Assembly (NCBI RefSeq): GCF_000834635.1
Contig: NZ_JXQV01000012.1
Location: forward strand, 186,001-250,000
DNA: 64,000 nucleotides
Direction: 5' to 3'
Origin: Agrobacterium tumefaciens
GTDB lineage: Bacteria > Pseudomonadota > Alphaproteobacteria > Rhizobiales > Rhizobiaceae
This document shows positions 9,043-19,111 of the stretch, piece by piece (positions within the stretch are counted from its first letter, which is position 1; each line of letters begins with the position of its first letter). The notes under the pieces were generated by a model, which did not search any database, was not told the origin of the DNA, and saw only the letters and a program-made list of their open reading frames with translations. The translations under genes and the position numbers were made by a program.

Positions 9043-10695
9043 ATGCAGCAAGCAGATTTCGTCATCGTCGGTTCTGGCTCGGCAGGCTCTGCCATGGCCT
9101 ATCGTCTTTCAGAAGACGGGAAATATTCAGTCATCGTCATCGAGGCGGGCGGCTCGGATATCGGGCCATTCATCCAGATGCCGGCGGCCCTTGCTTGGCC
9201 CATGAGCATGAAGCGGTATAATTGGGGATATTATTCCGAGCCTGAGCCGAACCTCAACAATCGCCGCATCACCGCGCCACGCGGCAAGGTCATTGGCGGT
9301 TCGTCCTCCATCAACGGGCTGGTCTATGTTCGCGGCCATGCGGAAGATTTCAACCGTTGGGAAGAGCTTGGCGCGCGTGGCTGGTCCTATGCCGATGTGC
9401 TGCCTTACTTCAAGCGCATGGAAACGAGCCATGGGGGCGAGGAAGGCTGGCGCGGAACGGATGGGCCGCTGCATGTCAAACGCGGCCCTGTTACGAACCC
9501 GCTCTTCCATGCCTTCGTGCAGGCGGGCGCGCAGGCCGGGTTCGAGCTGACGGACGATTATAACGGCTCCAAACAGGAAGGCTTCGGCCTGATGGAGCAA
9601 ACCATCCACAATGGTCGCCGCTGGTCTGCCGCCAACGCCTATCTGCGACCCGCGCTGAAACGGGGAAATGTTACGCTGGTGCGTGGCTTTGCCCGCAAGG
9701 TTGTGATCGAGAATGGCCGTGCCACGGGTGTCGAAATTGAGCGCCGTGGCGTGGTGGAAACCATCGTAGCCAACCGCGAAGTCATCGTCTCGGCCTCATC
9801 CTTCAATTCGCCCAAGCTGTTGATGCTGTCGGGGATAGGTCCCGCGAAGCATTTGCAGGATATGGGTATCGAGGTGAAGGCGGACCGCCCCGGCGTCGGT
9901 GCAAACCTTCAGGACCATATGGAGTTTTATTTCCAGCAGGTCTCCACCAAGCCGGTCTCGCTCTATTCATGGCTGCCTTGGTTCTGGCAGGGTGTGGCCG
10001 GTGCACAATGGCTGGTGACGAAGGGTGGGCTTGGCGCTTCCAACCAGTTCGAGGCTTGCGCCTTCCTGCGCTCCGAGCCGGGGTTGAAGCAGCCGGATAT
10101 CCAGTTCCACTTCCTGCCCGTCGCCATTTCCTATGATGGCAAGGCGGCGGCAAAAAGCCATGGTTTTCAGGTCCATGTCGGCTTTAACCTGTCGAAGTCT
10201 CGGGGCAATGTCACGCTACGCTCAAGCGATCCGAACGACGATCCGGTCATTCGCTTCAACTATATGAGCCATGCGGAAGATTGGGAAAAATTCCGCCATT
10301 GCGTGCGCCTGACGCGGGAGATCTTTAGCCAAAAGGCTTTTGATGACTATCGCGGTCCGGAGATCCAGCCGGGCGAGGCCGTCCAGTCCGATGCGGATAT
10401 CGATGCTTTCCTGCGCGAGCATCTGGAAAGCGCCTACCACCCCTGCGGCACCTGCAAGATGGGCGACCGGGATGATCCGATGGCCGTTGTCGATCCCGAA
10501 TGCCGGGTCATCGGCGTCGATGGCTTGCGCGTGGCCGACAGCTCGATCTTCCCGCATGTCACCTATGGCAACCTCAATGGTCCATCGATCATGACGGGTG
10601 AAAAAGCCGCCGATCATATTCTGAACAGGCAGCCTCTGCCGCGCTCCAATCAGGAGCCTTGGGTCAATCCGCGTGCAGCGATCAGCGATCGCTGA
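9043..10695 (+). CDS. betA: Choline dehydrogenase
   Basis: A 550-residue GMC-family flavoprotein that oxidises choline to betaine aldehyde at the membrane. The FAD-binding dinucleotide motif GSGSAG sits at 10-15 and ends in IEAGG. The GMC signatures [19 protein letters not shown] and the C-terminal [12 protein letters not shown] and [13 protein letters not shown] follow, with His near 462 and Asn near 508 as the likely catalytic pair. A short intergenic hairpin-prone stretch separates it from betB, and an intrinsic terminator follows. With BetB it completes the two-step route to glycine betaine. Confidence 0.95.
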   Translation: MQQADFVIVGSGSAGSAMAYRLSEDGKYSVIVIEAGGSDIGPFIQMPAALAWPMSMKRYNWGYYSEPEPNLNNRRITAPRGKVIGGSSSINGLVYVRGHAEDFNRWEELGARGWSYADVLPYFKRMETSHGGEEGWRGTDGPLHVKRGPVTNPLFHAFVQAGAQAGFELTDDYNGSKQEGFGLMEQTIHNGRRWSAANAYLRPALKRGNVTLVRGFARKVVIENGRATGVEIERRGVVETIVANREVIVSASSFNSPKLLMLSGIGPAKHLQDMGIEVKADRPGVGANLQDHMEFYFQQVSTKPVSLYSWLPWFWQGVAGAQWLVTKGGLGASNQFEACAFLRSEPGLKQPDIQFHFLPVAISYDGKAAAKSHGFQVHVGFNLSKSRGNVTLRSSDPNDDPVIRFNYMSHAEDWEKFRHCVRLTREIFSQKAFDDYRGPEIQPGEAVQSDADIDAFLREHLESAYHPCGTCKMGDRDDPMAVVDPECRVIGVDGLRVADSSIFPHVTYGNLNGPSIMTGEKAADHILNRQPLPRSNQEPWVNPRAAISDR

Positions 10696-10728
10696 AACGC
10701 CGCTGCATCAGAATTTATGGGAAAACAG

Positions 10729-10761
10729 AACGGGCGGACGTCATGCGTCTCGCCCGTTTTT
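10729..10761 (+). terminator. Intrinsic terminator of the bet operon
   Basis: The stem AACGGGCG plus GACG pairs with CGTC plus CGCCCGTT around one bulged T and a five-base loop, followed by five T residues. It ends the betIBA transcript 33 bases after the betA stop. Confidence 0.82.
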
Positions 10762-10844
10762 CATGCCATTTGCCGTCTATGAGGTTGCAATCATATGTTC
10801 ACAGGCCGATAAAACAGCCCTGTTTTAGATGATTGAAAAGTGCC

Positions 10845-12176
10845 ATGCCTGCAAAATACCGCAAAATCAAAATGTTCCGCCGCTCCCGCGTCGTGTGGGG
10901 AAGCTGGCGCATGTGGAAGCCGCGGGCGGTCTTCTGGGCCGGTGCGGTGGCCGTTGGCGTCATCAGCGTTGGCTTTGCCAAGGCGGCGGATTGGGCGCAG
11001 CATCTGTTTTTCGCAACGACATCATCAGGTCCATGGGCATTTCTGCTGCCGCTCATCATCACGCCCGTCGGCTTCGTGCTCTGCGCATGGCTGGCCATGG
11101 TGGTGTTTCCCAATTCGGGCGGCAGCGGCATTCCACAGGCCATCGCCGCCCGGCATTTTCATGATGATGAGGATCGCTCGCGCCTTCTGTCGTTGAAGTT
11201 GGCTTTTGGCAAGATCGTGCTGACCATTGCAGGTCTGATGTCGGGCGCATCGATTGGCCGAGAAGGCCCGACGGTTCAGGTCGGCGCGTCCATCATGCTG
11301 CAGGCGGCGCGGTTCGGCGGCATGGCGCAGGCCAGAGGCCTCATTCTGGCGGGTTCTGCCGCAGGCATTGCCGCTGCTTTCAACACGCCGCTGGCGGGCA
11401 TCGTCTTCGCCATCGAGGAAATGAGCCGCACTTACGAGGCCCGGTCCAATGGTCTGGTTCTCACCGCCGTGATTGTCTCGGGTCTTGCCTCGCTGGGTCT
11501 CATCGGCAGCTATACCTATTTTGGCACCAGCACCGTGCTTGCGCAGACGGCTGGTGATTGGGGGCTGGTCGTTCTGTGCGGCATTGGCGGCGGGGTGTTC
11601 GGTGCGCTTTTCAGCGCTGCCGCCTTGCAGGTTTCCCAACGTATCAGGCGCTGGGCGCATACCGTGCCGTTGAAACGCATGTTGATGGTTGCAGGCATTT
11701 GCGGCTTAGCCTCTGCCATATTAGGCGTTGCCACAGACGGCGCAACCTTTGGAACGGGATATGAGCAGGCGCGTGCCGCCATCGAAGGCCATGCCACGCC
11801 AGCCTTCTTCTTTATCGAGAAGCTGGCCAGCACGTTTCTCGCCATGATGTCAGGCATACCCGGCGGCATTTTTGCGCCATCGCTTTCCGTTGGGGCCGGT
11901 TTTGGCAGCACGGTCGCATCCGTGCTGGGTGCCAGTGTCGGGCTGGGTGCCATTGTCGGCATGGCGGGTTATTTTGCCGGTGTCGTTCAGGCGCCGATGA
12001 CAGCCTTCGTCATCATTCTTGAAATGACCGGCAACCATGAAGCGGTGATCCCCATCATGGCGGCGTCCATGCTGGGATATGTCACCTCACGGCTAATTTC
12101 GGCGGAACCGCTTTATCACGGCCTCTCACGGGTGTTCATCGCGCAGGTCATCCGCGCAAGGCGGGCTACGCGATAG
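10845..12176 (+). CDS. ClC-family chloride channel/exchanger
   Basis: A 443-residue polytopic membrane protein. The three ClC selectivity stretches are visible: GSGIPQ, GREGPTVQ (with the gating glutamate) and GGIFAPSLSVG. The segment AAFNTPLAGIVFAIEEM keeps the inner proton-pathway glutamate found in E. coli ClC exchangers. This points to a chloride/proton antiporter instead of a passive channel. The start at 10845 (MPAKYRKIK) is the first ATG; a TTG at 10833 is in frame. There are no C-terminal CBS domains. It stands alone after the bet terminator; a role in acid or osmotic stress is only inference. Confidence 0.9.
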   Translation: MPAKYRKIKMFRRSRVVWGSWRMWKPRAVFWAGAVAVGVISVGFAKAADWAQHLFFATTSSGPWAFLLPLIITPVGFVLCAWLAMVVFPNSGGSGIPQAIAARHFHDDEDRSRLLSLKLAFGKIVLTIAGLMSGASIGREGPTVQVGASIMLQAARFGGMAQARGLILAGSAAGIAAAFNTPLAGIVFAIEEMSRTYEARSNGLVLTAVIVSGLASLGLIGSYTYFGTSTVLAQTAGDWGLVVLCGIGGGVFGALFSAAALQVSQRIRRWAHTVPLKRMLMVAGICGLASAILGVATDGATFGTGYEQARAAIEGHATPAFFFIEKLASTFLAMMSGIPGGIFAPSLSVGAGFGSTVASVLGASVGLGAIVGMAGYFAGVVQAPMTAFVIILEMTGNHEAVIPIMAASMLGYVTSRLISAEPLYHGLSRVFIAQVIRARRATR

Positions 12177-12186
12177 CGCAAAAAAT

Positions 12187-12984
12187 TCAGGCGCTCACGG
12201 GTTTACGTTCCGGGGCAGGCTCGAAAGATCTGGTTCCGAAGTAGCCGAGACCGGGAATTTTGATGCCGGGGTTCATGATGTCGAAACCAGCGACGAGACC
12301 CAGAAAGTTGATTTCAAAGCCGCTTCGGACACCCGCTGAAACACCAACGAAGCCGCCAAGCGAGATATTCACCTCTTTCCAGTCATCTGCAATGTGGATG
12401 AACTCTCCATTGGGCAGATAATCGCGCCCAACCGCATCGGGTGGCAGCACCACGCCCAGTTCCGGCACGCTGCGCAACACATGAGCAACGAAGGTGTTGG
12501 AGTTCGGGCCGGGATAGATCTTATAGCCACCGGCCTTGCCATAGGGGTAATCGGCAATGGCCTGCGTCATTTTCGGGATCAACCGCTCGGCCTCTTCACC
12601 GTGAATTTCCAGCACACGCCGGGGCATGTTGGAATACCAGTAGGCGTCAGGCGCGTAGGCGTTGCGGCGGATGGGCGTGCCCCAACCCACCTTGTCATAT
12701 CGCTCATAGGTCGTCGCACCTTCGCGCTTCATCACGATCCACGCGTGGCTCGCCAGCGATCCTTTGAGGCCGCCCGTCATGGCGGAGTAGATGTAGATGG
12801 CCGCTGGCTTGTCGGCGGGCGCTTCCGGCAGAATGCCTGCGGAAGACCAGCGCGCATTGCGATAGCCGGTGGGGTGTTCCTTCATCGCCCACAGACCGGC
12901 GGAAGCCAGCGCGGGCAGGAGGTAGATCAGGAAGACAGCAACCAAAAAACGTTTCGCGTATTTCAATGAAGGAGCCCCGTGCAT
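12187..12984 (-). CDS. DUF3750 protein
   Basis: A 265-residue protein with an N-terminal membrane anchor or signal (about 11-30). The DUF3750 block follows: AAIYIYSAMTGGLKGSLASH, HAWIVMKREGATTYERYD, VLEIHGEEAERLIPK and YPGPNSNTFVAHVLRSVPEL. The PGPNSNTF box is the strongest family marker. I know no established function for the family. The conserved H, N and T residues could suggest an enzymatic fold, but that is speculation. It is convergent with the ClC gene, with only 10 bases between the stop codons. Confidence 0.8.
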   Translation of the reverse strand: MHGAPSLKYAKRFLVAVFLIYLLPALASAGLWAMKEHPTGYRNARWSSAGILPEAPADKPAAIYIYSAMTGGLKGSLASHAWIVMKREGATTYERYDKVGWGTPIRRNAYAPDAYWYSNMPRRVLEIHGEEAERLIPKMTQAIADYPYGKAGGYKIYPGPNSNTFVAHVLRSVPELGVVLPPDAVGRDYLPNGEFIHIADDWKEVNISLGGFVGVSAGVRSGFEINFLGLVAGFDIMNPGIKIPGLGYFGTRSFEPAPERKPVSA

Positions 12985-13042
12985 CGTTGCGGCAATTCAT
13001 CTAAACAACAGACTTAATTTCGCATTTTTTGAGGCCATACCC

Positions 13043-14044
13043 ATGCACAACCCCGTTACTGTCGAAGTCACGCGCGGAAATCTCATTGAAAGCCGCCATC
13101 GTGGCATGGCTGTGGTGGTGGATGGAGATGGCGCGATTGTTTTTTCGGCAGGCGATATCGAGGGTGGCGTGTTTCCCCGCTCGGCCTGCAAGGCCATGCA
13201 GGCGCTGCCTTTGATGGAAAGCGGCGCGGCGGATGCGTTCGGTTTTGGCGATAAGGAACTGGCGCTTGCCTGCTCGTCTCACTCAGGCGAAGATGCCCAT
13301 GCCGAGCTTGCGGCCTCCATGCTGGCAAGAGCGGGCAGGGACGAAAGTGCACTGGAATGCAGCGCGCACTGGTCGTCCGACCAGAAAACGATCATCCACC
13401 AAGCAAGAACGCTGGATAAGCCTTCGGCGCTTCACAACAATTGCTCTGGAAAGCATTCCGGCTTCATCTGCGCCTGCTGCCACACGGGAACAGATGTTGA
13501 AGGCTATGTTGGTTACGATCACCCGCTCCAGCAGGAAGTCCGTGGCACCATGGAAAGCCTGACGGGGGCTGCCATGGGGCAAGACAATTGTGGTGTCGAT
13601 GGCTGCTCGATCCCGACCTATGCCATTCCGCTGAAAAGTCTGGCGCACGGCTTTGCGAAGATGGCAACGGGGCAGGGGCTGGAAAGCATCCGCGCCAAGG
13701 CTTCACGCCGCCTGATCGACGCCTGCATGGCGCAACCATTCTATGTGGCTGGAACAGGCCGTGCCTGCACGCGGCTGATGGAGATCGCGCCGGGGCAGAT
13801 CTTCGCCAAGACCGGCGCTGAGGGCGTGTTCGTCGCGGCCCTGCCGCAACAGGGCATCGCCATGGCGGTGAAATGTGAGGATGGCGCAACGCGCGCGGCA
13901 GAAGCCATGATCGCGGCTCTTTTGGCACGTTACTTCGACGATGACAGCGCCGAGCAGCAAACGCTTCTCCGCATGGCGAACCGTTCCATGAAAAACTGGA
14001 ACGGCATCCATGTCGGCGATGTCAGGGTAACGACCCGGATGTAG
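13043..14044 (+). CDS. L-asparaginase, Rhizobium etli AnsA type
   Basis: A 333-residue protein of the R. etli asparaginase II family, unrelated to the E. coli enzymes. It hydrolyses asparagine to aspartate and ammonia. The SACK motif at 47-50 supplies the serine/lysine pair known from the R. etli ReAV structure. Cys134, Lys137 (in NNCSGKHSG) and Cys188 (in DGCSIPTY) match its zinc site, shifted by one position. The whole active set is therefore intact. The gene is divergent from the DUF3750 gene and convergent with a glutathione transferase 5 bases away. It is likely cytoplasmic and used for asparagine as a carbon/nitrogen source. Confidence 0.92.
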   Translation: MHNPVTVEVTRGNLIESRHRGMAVVVDGDGAIVFSAGDIEGGVFPRSACKAMQALPLMESGAADAFGFGDKELALACSSHSGEDAHAELAASMLARAGRDESALECSAHWSSDQKTIIHQARTLDKPSALHNNCSGKHSGFICACCHTGTDVEGYVGYDHPLQQEVRGTMESLTGAAMGQDNCGVDGCSIPTYAIPLKSLAHGFAKMATGQGLESIRAKASRRLIDACMAQPFYVAGTGRACTRLMEIAPGQIFAKTGAEGVFVAALPQQGIAMAVKCEDGATRAAEAMIAALLARYFDDDSAEQQTLLRMANRSMKNWNGIHVGDVRVTTRM

Positions 14045-14049
14045 GGGAC

Positions 14050-14709
14050 CTACGCTGCCTCGTTCTCACGCGCGCTCCACATGGCCTTGAAGGCGGGGCG
14101 CGCCTGGCAACGGTCCAGCCATGCCTTGACGGAGGGATTGGCCGCAAACAGCGGCGGATGGGCGCTGGCATAGCGCACCACTTCAGCGACGTTGATATCT
14201 GCCACGCTGAAGCGGTTGCCAACAAGATATTCGTTGGTGGCAAGGTGTTGATCGAGAACCTTGAACGAGCGGCGCAGCATGCGTGCGGCCACTTCAATCA
14301 CCGCCTGTCCGGTGTCGCTTCCTGCCAGCCCTTCTGCTGCCGCAGACGAAATCTTCAAGGCGTTGCTTTCAATCTCGGTGGCCGCAAAGAACGACCACTG
14401 CATCATATGCGCGTCTTCCGAAAGATCTGCCGGAGCAAGGGGCGTTCCATATTTGCGCGCAAGATAGAGGTTGATGGCCATGGATTCGTAAAGAACCATT
14501 CCATCGTCATCGACACAGGGAATGGTGCCCATGGGATTGATCGCCAGGTAGGAGGGGCTTAATGTGTTGATCGGAGCATCGGCGCCGAGCGGATCGCTGA
14601 CACGCCGCGCCTGGATGACCGGAACATGCGTGAATTCAAGCCCAAGTTCCCCTGCCAGCCACAACGTGCGGGTGGCGCGAGAACGAAAGGCACCATAAAT
14701 CGTCAACAT
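14050..14709 (-). CDS. Glutathione S-transferase
   Basis: A 219-residue cytoplasmic protein with an N-terminal thioredoxin-like domain: LTIYGAFRSRATRTLW, then NPMGTIPCVDDDG with the cis-proline, then LYESMAINLYLARKYG binding glutathione. An all-helical C-terminal domain follows (VLDQHLATNEYLVGNRFSVA). The catalytic residue is probably a serine or threonine near the N-terminus, as in many bacterial GSTs; I cannot fix the class. It is the usual family length and is transcribed toward the asparaginase gene. Confidence 0.9.
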   Translation of the reverse strand: MLTIYGAFRSRATRTLWLAGELGLEFTHVPVIQARRVSDPLGADAPINTLSPSYLAINPMGTIPCVDDDGMVLYESMAINLYLARKYGTPLAPADLSEDAHMMQWSFFAATEIESNALKISSAAAEGLAGSDTGQAVIEVAARMLRRSFKVLDQHLATNEYLVGNRFSVADINVAEVVRYASAHPPLFAANPSVKAWLDRCQARPAFKAMWSARENEAA

Positions 14710-15054
14710 TTTAATTCCCTCGTGATTCCCTGCTGCAACCTATTGCTGTGATCTACAAAACGGAAGTGATAAGCTTAGAAAATAAACACGTTTTCTTTCC
14801 ATCTGACTCATCTCAAGATTGCAATTAAGATTTATTAAATTATTAGTAATGGAGGCCTGGTGAAAATCGCAGGGCATGTGGATACAATGCCATCTGAATA
14901 TATTGAAATGTATATACAGGGTCACCTAATATCTTAATTCAGAATAAGTAAATTTGCATCACTTTATACAGGCTGAGATTTCCTCGAAAAGTATGGTTTT
15001 CGGCTCAAAGCTCAATGGCGAGTGAAAAAGTCGATTAGTAAGGGCTCTTACGGA
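14710..15054. other. AT-rich intergenic region before the cyclase gene
   Basis: No coding frame looks real here. The stretch is clearly AT-rich and must hold promoters for the divergent GST and cyclase genes. A weak candidate for the cyclase is TTGAAA (14903-14908), 18 bases, TAATAT (14927-14932). A GTG at 15022 could extend the cyclase upstream but lacks a ribosome-binding site. Confidence 0.35.
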
Positions 15055-16524
15055 ATGGGTGAAGAAAAAGGCGCTCGCAATCCAGTCGTCATGGACATGA
15101 ATGCCGATTTTCTGTTGGATGGTCTTTCAGACTCCAGAATGTCCTATTTGCTCGATAATATACCGGAGATGGTTTTTTTAAAGGACGCTGAGGGTTACTA
15201 TACCTATATGAATGCGGCGTGTCTGGCATGCCTTGGCCATGAACCCACGTTCCTGCACGGGCGCAGGCTTACAATATACGACATCGCTCCACCGGAAATT
15301 GCGCGCCAGCTGGATGAGATAGACCGTCGGCTTCTCGATACGGGTAACGGCAGCTATAATGCCGAATACAATATCTCATTTTCAGACGGGCAGATCCGTT
15401 GGTTTTCGGGAACCCATATTCCTGTGCGCAATGATCGGGGCGAGATCGTTGGAATCGCAGGTATTTCCAGAGACATCACGGAAGCCAAATGGCAGGAATC
15501 CCTGCGCCGTAGCCACGCCGCGCTTCTTGAGATGATCGTGCATGGCAAGCCGTTGCAGCTCATTCTCGAAGCCGTGGTGCGCACGGTTGAAGACCTGCTG
15601 GATAATCTGACCGGCTCCATTCTTTTCATAGAGCAGAACCGGTTGCGAAACTGCGTTGGGCCGAACCTTCCCGAGAGCTATGTCGCGGCTGTGGACGGCG
15701 TGGAAATCGGCGCGGATGTTGGCTCCTGCGGAACCGCAGCCTGGCTGCGGCAAGCGGTTTATGTCAGTGATACGTTTCAAGATCCGCTATGGAGCAACTT
15801 CATAGAACTCGTCATGCGCCACGGGCTTCGGTCCTGCTGGTCAACGCCGATCTTTGGCAATAACGGCGTGTTGCTTGGAACATTTGCTCTCTATTCCGGC
15901 ACGGTGCGGATGCCTTCTGCCATTGAGCGCGAGATCATCGACATGGCGACCAATATCGCCGGCATTGCGATTGATCGCCGCCGTGCGGAAGACAAGGTCA
16001 ACTACATGGCACATCATGATCCGCTGACGGGGCTTTCCAACAGAAACCTGTTCTGGAGCCAGTTTCAGCGCGCCATTCATGAGGCCCGACGCGAAAACAG
16101 GCTGGTGGCTGTTACCTATATCGATCTCGATAATTTCAAAGAAATCAACGATGTCTATGGTCATGGCGTGGGCGACGAGGTGCTGCGCAGCCTTGCCGAG
16201 CGGATCAAGAACTGTATTCGCGCATCCGATATCGCGGTCAGGCTTGGCGGTGATGAGTTTGCGATCATTTTCAGCAACCCCCAACATGACGAGCCCGGCA
16301 TATTGCAGCGGCTGGAAACCATTCGTGAGCGCGCCGCCGAGCCGATCGAACTGAATGTCGGTTCCCTCACGGTCACCTGTTCCTCCGGTACTGCGTTTTA
16401 TCCAAGCGATGGCGAAACGCCTGAGGCCCTTTTGGCAAAGGCGGATGCTGCCATGTATGAGGCCAAAAAAGGCGGGCGCAACGGCGTGCGGTTTTTCGAG
16501 CAGTCCTGCGGCGACGGTATCTGA
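15055..16524 (+). CDS. PAS-GAF-GGDEF diguanylate cyclase
   Basis: A protein of about 490 residues without membrane segments. A PAS domain comes first (LLDNIPEMVFLKDAEGYYTYMN to GISRDITEAKWQE), then a GAF domain (about 150-310, with GSCGTAAWLRQAVYVSD). The GGDEF domain carries an intact GGDEF signature. An RASD inhibitory site lies five residues before it. It should therefore make cyclic-di-GMP from GTP, with product feedback. PAS and GAF would sense a small ligand or redox state. The start is uncertain: ATG 15055 has TAAGGG 10 bases ahead, whereas GTG 15022 gives 500 residues. Confidence 0.92.
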   Translation: MGEEKGARNPVVMDMNADFLLDGLSDSRMSYLLDNIPEMVFLKDAEGYYTYMNAACLACLGHEPTFLHGRRLTIYDIAPPEIARQLDEIDRRLLDTGNGSYNAEYNISFSDGQIRWFSGTHIPVRNDRGEIVGIAGISRDITEAKWQESLRRSHAALLEMIVHGKPLQLILEAVVRTVEDLLDNLTGSILFIEQNRLRNCVGPNLPESYVAAVDGVEIGADVGSCGTAAWLRQAVYVSDTFQDPLWSNFIELVMRHGLRSCWSTPIFGNNGVLLGTFALYSGTVRMPSAIEREIIDMATNIAGIAIDRRRAEDKVNYMAHHDPLTGLSNRNLFWSQFQRAIHEARRENRLVAVTYIDLDNFKEINDVYGHGVGDEVLRSLAERIKNCIRASDIAVRLGGDEFAIIFSNPQHDEPGILQRLETIRERAAEPIELNVGSLTVTCSSGTAFYPSDGETPEALLAKADAAMYEAKKGGRNGVRFFEQSCGDGI

Positions 16525-16641
16525 CGTCCCTCGCGTTGCGACAAATAGTTCGTCGCTGCGCAGGGGTGAGATTTGATTTCCCGCAAATGCCCATGCCGGG
16601 TTTGCGTCTAGTGTCATGCCATCAAGCTGATGGAGTTTCTC

Positions 16642-16836
16642 GTGACCGATCCCGACACCGTATTTGACGCAATGGCCACCCCTGTTTATGCAGGCATCGC
16701 CATCGTGCTTCTGCTTTCTGCCCGGCAGGTGGAAATCTGGAAAGAGAAACGCCTTGTCCGGGGCAGGTCGTCAGGCACGACAACTCACCCTATGCGCGCT
16801 GGTAAGGCTCAGAAACGCAGCGTCTTCGCCGTCTAG
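16642..16836 (+). CDS. Small single-span membrane protein, unknown
   Basis: About 64 residues with one hydrophobic segment (YAGIAIVLLLSA) followed by a basic tail. The GTG at 16642 has GGAG six bases ahead; an ATG at 16630 would add four residues. I recognise no family. It sits between the cyclase gene and the convergent MarR gene, overlapping the end of the latter by 4 bases. It could be a real small membrane protein or a chance frame. Confidence 0.35.
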   Translation: MTDPDTVFDAMATPVYAGIAIVLLLSARQVEIWKEKRLVRGRSSGTTTHPMRAGKAQKRSVFAV

Positions 16837-17393
16837 CTCTCGTTCTCGCCACTCGGCTGATCAACGGTTGCATGCTGGCTAACATCTGCTGGAGCAGGAA
16901 GATAAGGGACCAGCCGCTGTTCGAACCGTCCGATAAAGCGGTCGAACAGGCGGGCGAAATCCGCCACGTCCTGTTCCGGCCAATCGCTTACAACTTCGCG
17001 GATGATGCTGACCTTGGCGCTGCGCATCTCTCCCAGAATGGTATGGCCAAGCGGGGTGATGACGACCAGACTGCGCCGTGCGTCTTCCTGCGAAACCTCG
17101 CGTTTCAGAAGCCCGCGCCCCACCATTTCCGCCACCACCCGGCTGCCGCGAGACGGATCAAGCCGCATGGCATCCGCGATGGCGCCGACAGTCGCAGGCT
17201 GGGCAGCCCGGTGCACAACATCCAGCACATCGATGTGAGACAGTTCCAGCCCCGGCGCCAGCCTGGCGATGGCCATGCGGCCGATAATGCGCCGACCGAT
17301 CATCAGGCGCATCCTGGTCATGGTCTGACTGATATGCAGCACCTCGTCGCTTTCCATAGTGTCGCATGTGGGCGCTGGCGCCTGTTTGCTCAT
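16833..17393 (-). CDS. MarR-family regulator next to a drug exporter
   Basis: A 186-residue winged-helix regulator. The DNA-binding core is ATVGAIADAMRLDPSRGSRV followed by GRGLLKREVSQEDARRSLV, the MarR wing. The ATG at 17393 has GGGGAG seven bases ahead; the frame extends to 17420 without support. It is divergent from a DHA2 exporter 114 bases away, with an inverted repeat between them. The likely role is repression of the exporter, released by its substrates. The ligand is unknown. Confidence 0.87.
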   Translation of the reverse strand: MSKQAPAPTCDTMESDEVLHISQTMTRMRLMIGRRIIGRMAIARLAPGLELSHIDVLDVVHRAAQPATVGAIADAMRLDPSRGSRVVAEMVGRGLLKREVSQEDARRSLVVITPLGHTILGEMRSAKVSIIREVVSDWPEQDVADFARLFDRFIGRFEQRLVPYLPAPADVSQHATVDQPSGENES

Positions 17394-17449
17394 TTTCGTA
17401 CTCCCCGAACTCTTGTCCAAACGATAGCACAGTTTTTATAAGCGTGCCA

Positions 17450-17478
17450 TTGACATATATGTGCGAAAGGCACATAAA
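17450..17478 (+). promoter_or_regulatory. Promoter and MarR-type operator for the exporter
   Basis: TTGACA (17450-17455), a 17-base spacer and CATAAA (17473-17478) form a promoter. Within it, TATGTGC (17458-17464) and GCACATA (17470-17476) are a perfect 7-base inverted repeat with a 5-base spacer. A MarR dimer bound here would block RNA polymerase. Confidence 0.6.
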
Positions 17479-17507
17479 TTTTTCTCATCAATTGTGAGAA
17501 CCCCACC

Positions 17508-19007
17508 ATGGATATATCCGTGCAGCCCGCAGCGTCGCTTGTTCCTGATCGCCGCCGCAGGCTCTTTGTCTTCTTTCTTCTCATGCTTGCCATGTTTATG
17601 GCGACGCTCGACAACCAGATCGTGTCGACTGCTTTGCCCACGATTGTTGGTGAGTTCGGTGGGCTTGAAGGTTTTGGTTGGATTGGTTCGGCCTTCCTTC
17701 TGGCGTCCAGTGCGGTCATGCCGATTTACGGAAAGCTGGGGGATCTCTTCGGCAGAAAATATGTGATGATCGCGGCCATCGTGATCTTTACCATCGGCTC
17801 TCTGGCATGCGGCATGGCATGGTCCATGAATTCCCTCATAGCAGCGCGTGTTCTGCAGGGCCTTGGCGGCGGTGGCATTCTGGTCTCAATCTTTTCCGTC
17901 AATGCAGACCTGTTCGAGCCGCGCGAGAGAGCCAAGTATCAGAGCTACTCCAGCCTCGTCATTATGGCGTCCGGCAGCATCGGCCCCGTTCTGGGCGGTA
18001 CGATGAGCGATCTCTTCGGCTGGCGCTCGATCTTCCTGATCAACCTTCCGATTGGCATCGCCGTCATCACGGGCCTTGCTCTGCTGCTGCCCAACAGGCG
18101 CCCGGACCGCCAGCCCAAGATCGACTATATGGGCGCTGTCCTGCTGGCGCTGACCATCACGTGCATCGTCCTGTGGGCGGATAGTTCACAAATATTCGGC
18201 TCCATCTTTGCATGGAAGAGCCTCTGCATCGTCGCATTTGCCGCCCTGACCGCATATCTCTGGGTGAAGGTCGAGCGCCGTGCGCCGGAGCCTGTCGTAC
18301 CTCTGCATCTCTTCAAGGACAGCACATTTCCTTTGCTCATGATCATTTCCCTCATCAGCGGGGGTCTGGGCATCGGCATGGTCAATTATTACGCACTGTT
18401 TCTGCAAACAACGACCGGCCTTTCTCCATCCACTGCCGGTCTGTTCTTCATTGCCGTCACCGGCGGCATTGTTGCGGGGTCGCTCTCAGCAGGGCGCCTG
18501 ATTTCCAGAACCGGCAAATACAAGCCTTTCTCGGTGGCCAGTCTGACAATCGCAATGCTGGCCATGCTGTCGCTGTCACAAATGCACGCAGGCACACCTC
18601 TTTATATTATCGCCGCCATCATGTTTACGCAGGGGCTTGGTGTGGGGCTGGGTCAGCAGGTACCGATCATCGGCGTCCAGAACTCGGCTCTCAAGGAGGA
18701 TCTCGGCGCGGCCAGCGGTGCGGTGACGCTGACGCGCATGGGTGGCGCTGCCATTGCCATTTCCGTTTATGGTGCCATCGTCTCATCCAGTCTGAAAGGC
18801 GTAGGGGCTGATATTCCAGGCGTTGGCAAGATTGAGGAGCTGACACCGAAAATGCTCTCGGAACTACCGGCTGCATCGCAGGCCGCCGTTGCGGCACTGT
18901 ATAGTGGTACATTCACTATTCTCTTCTATGCCGCAGCTCTGACCGCAGTCATCGGTCTGATTGCCTCTATTGCGCTGAAAAATGTGAGGCTGCCTACGGG
19001 CCGCTGA
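17508..19007 (+). CDS. DHA2-family (14-span) drug exporter
   Basis: A 499-residue major facilitator protein with 14 predicted spans. The N-terminal LDNQIVSTALPTIVGEFGG is the D1 region of the DHA2 family (EmrB/QacA/LfrA relatives). Motif A-like GKLGDLFGRKYV follows span 2, and RVLQGLGGGGILVS and GPVLGGTMSDLFGWRSIFLI are motifs B and C, the antiporter signature. It would exchange protons for lipophilic drugs across the inner membrane. No membrane-fusion partner gene is adjacent. It is divergent from the MarR regulator that probably controls it. Confidence 0.92.
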   Translation: MDISVQPAASLVPDRRRRLFVFFLLMLAMFMATLDNQIVSTALPTIVGEFGGLEGFGWIGSAFLLASSAVMPIYGKLGDLFGRKYVMIAAIVIFTIGSLACGMAWSMNSLIAARVLQGLGGGGILVSIFSVNADLFEPRERAKYQSYSSLVIMASGSIGPVLGGTMSDLFGWRSIFLINLPIGIAVITGLALLLPNRRPDRQPKIDYMGAVLLALTITCIVLWADSSQIFGSIFAWKSLCIVAFAALTAYLWVKVERRAPEPVVPLHLFKDSTFPLLMIISLISGGLGIGMVNYYALFLQTTTGLSPSTAGLFFIAVTGGIVAGSLSAGRLISRTGKYKPFSVASLTIAMLAMLSLSQMHAGTPLYIIAAIMFTQGLGVGLGQQVPIIGVQNSALKEDLGAASGAVTLTRMGGAAIAISVYGAIVSSSLKGVGADIPGVGKIEELTPKMLSELPAASQAAVAALYSGTFTILFYAAALTAVIGLIASIALKNVRLPTGR

Positions 19008-19111
19008 CGAGAAGCTGCCAGCGAAAGGTTGACCTCGCGCTGCTGCGGGAATCATGATGGGTGGGGAACGTGTTTGGCAACCACGCGTTTTCACCCGTCG
19101 CACCGCAACAG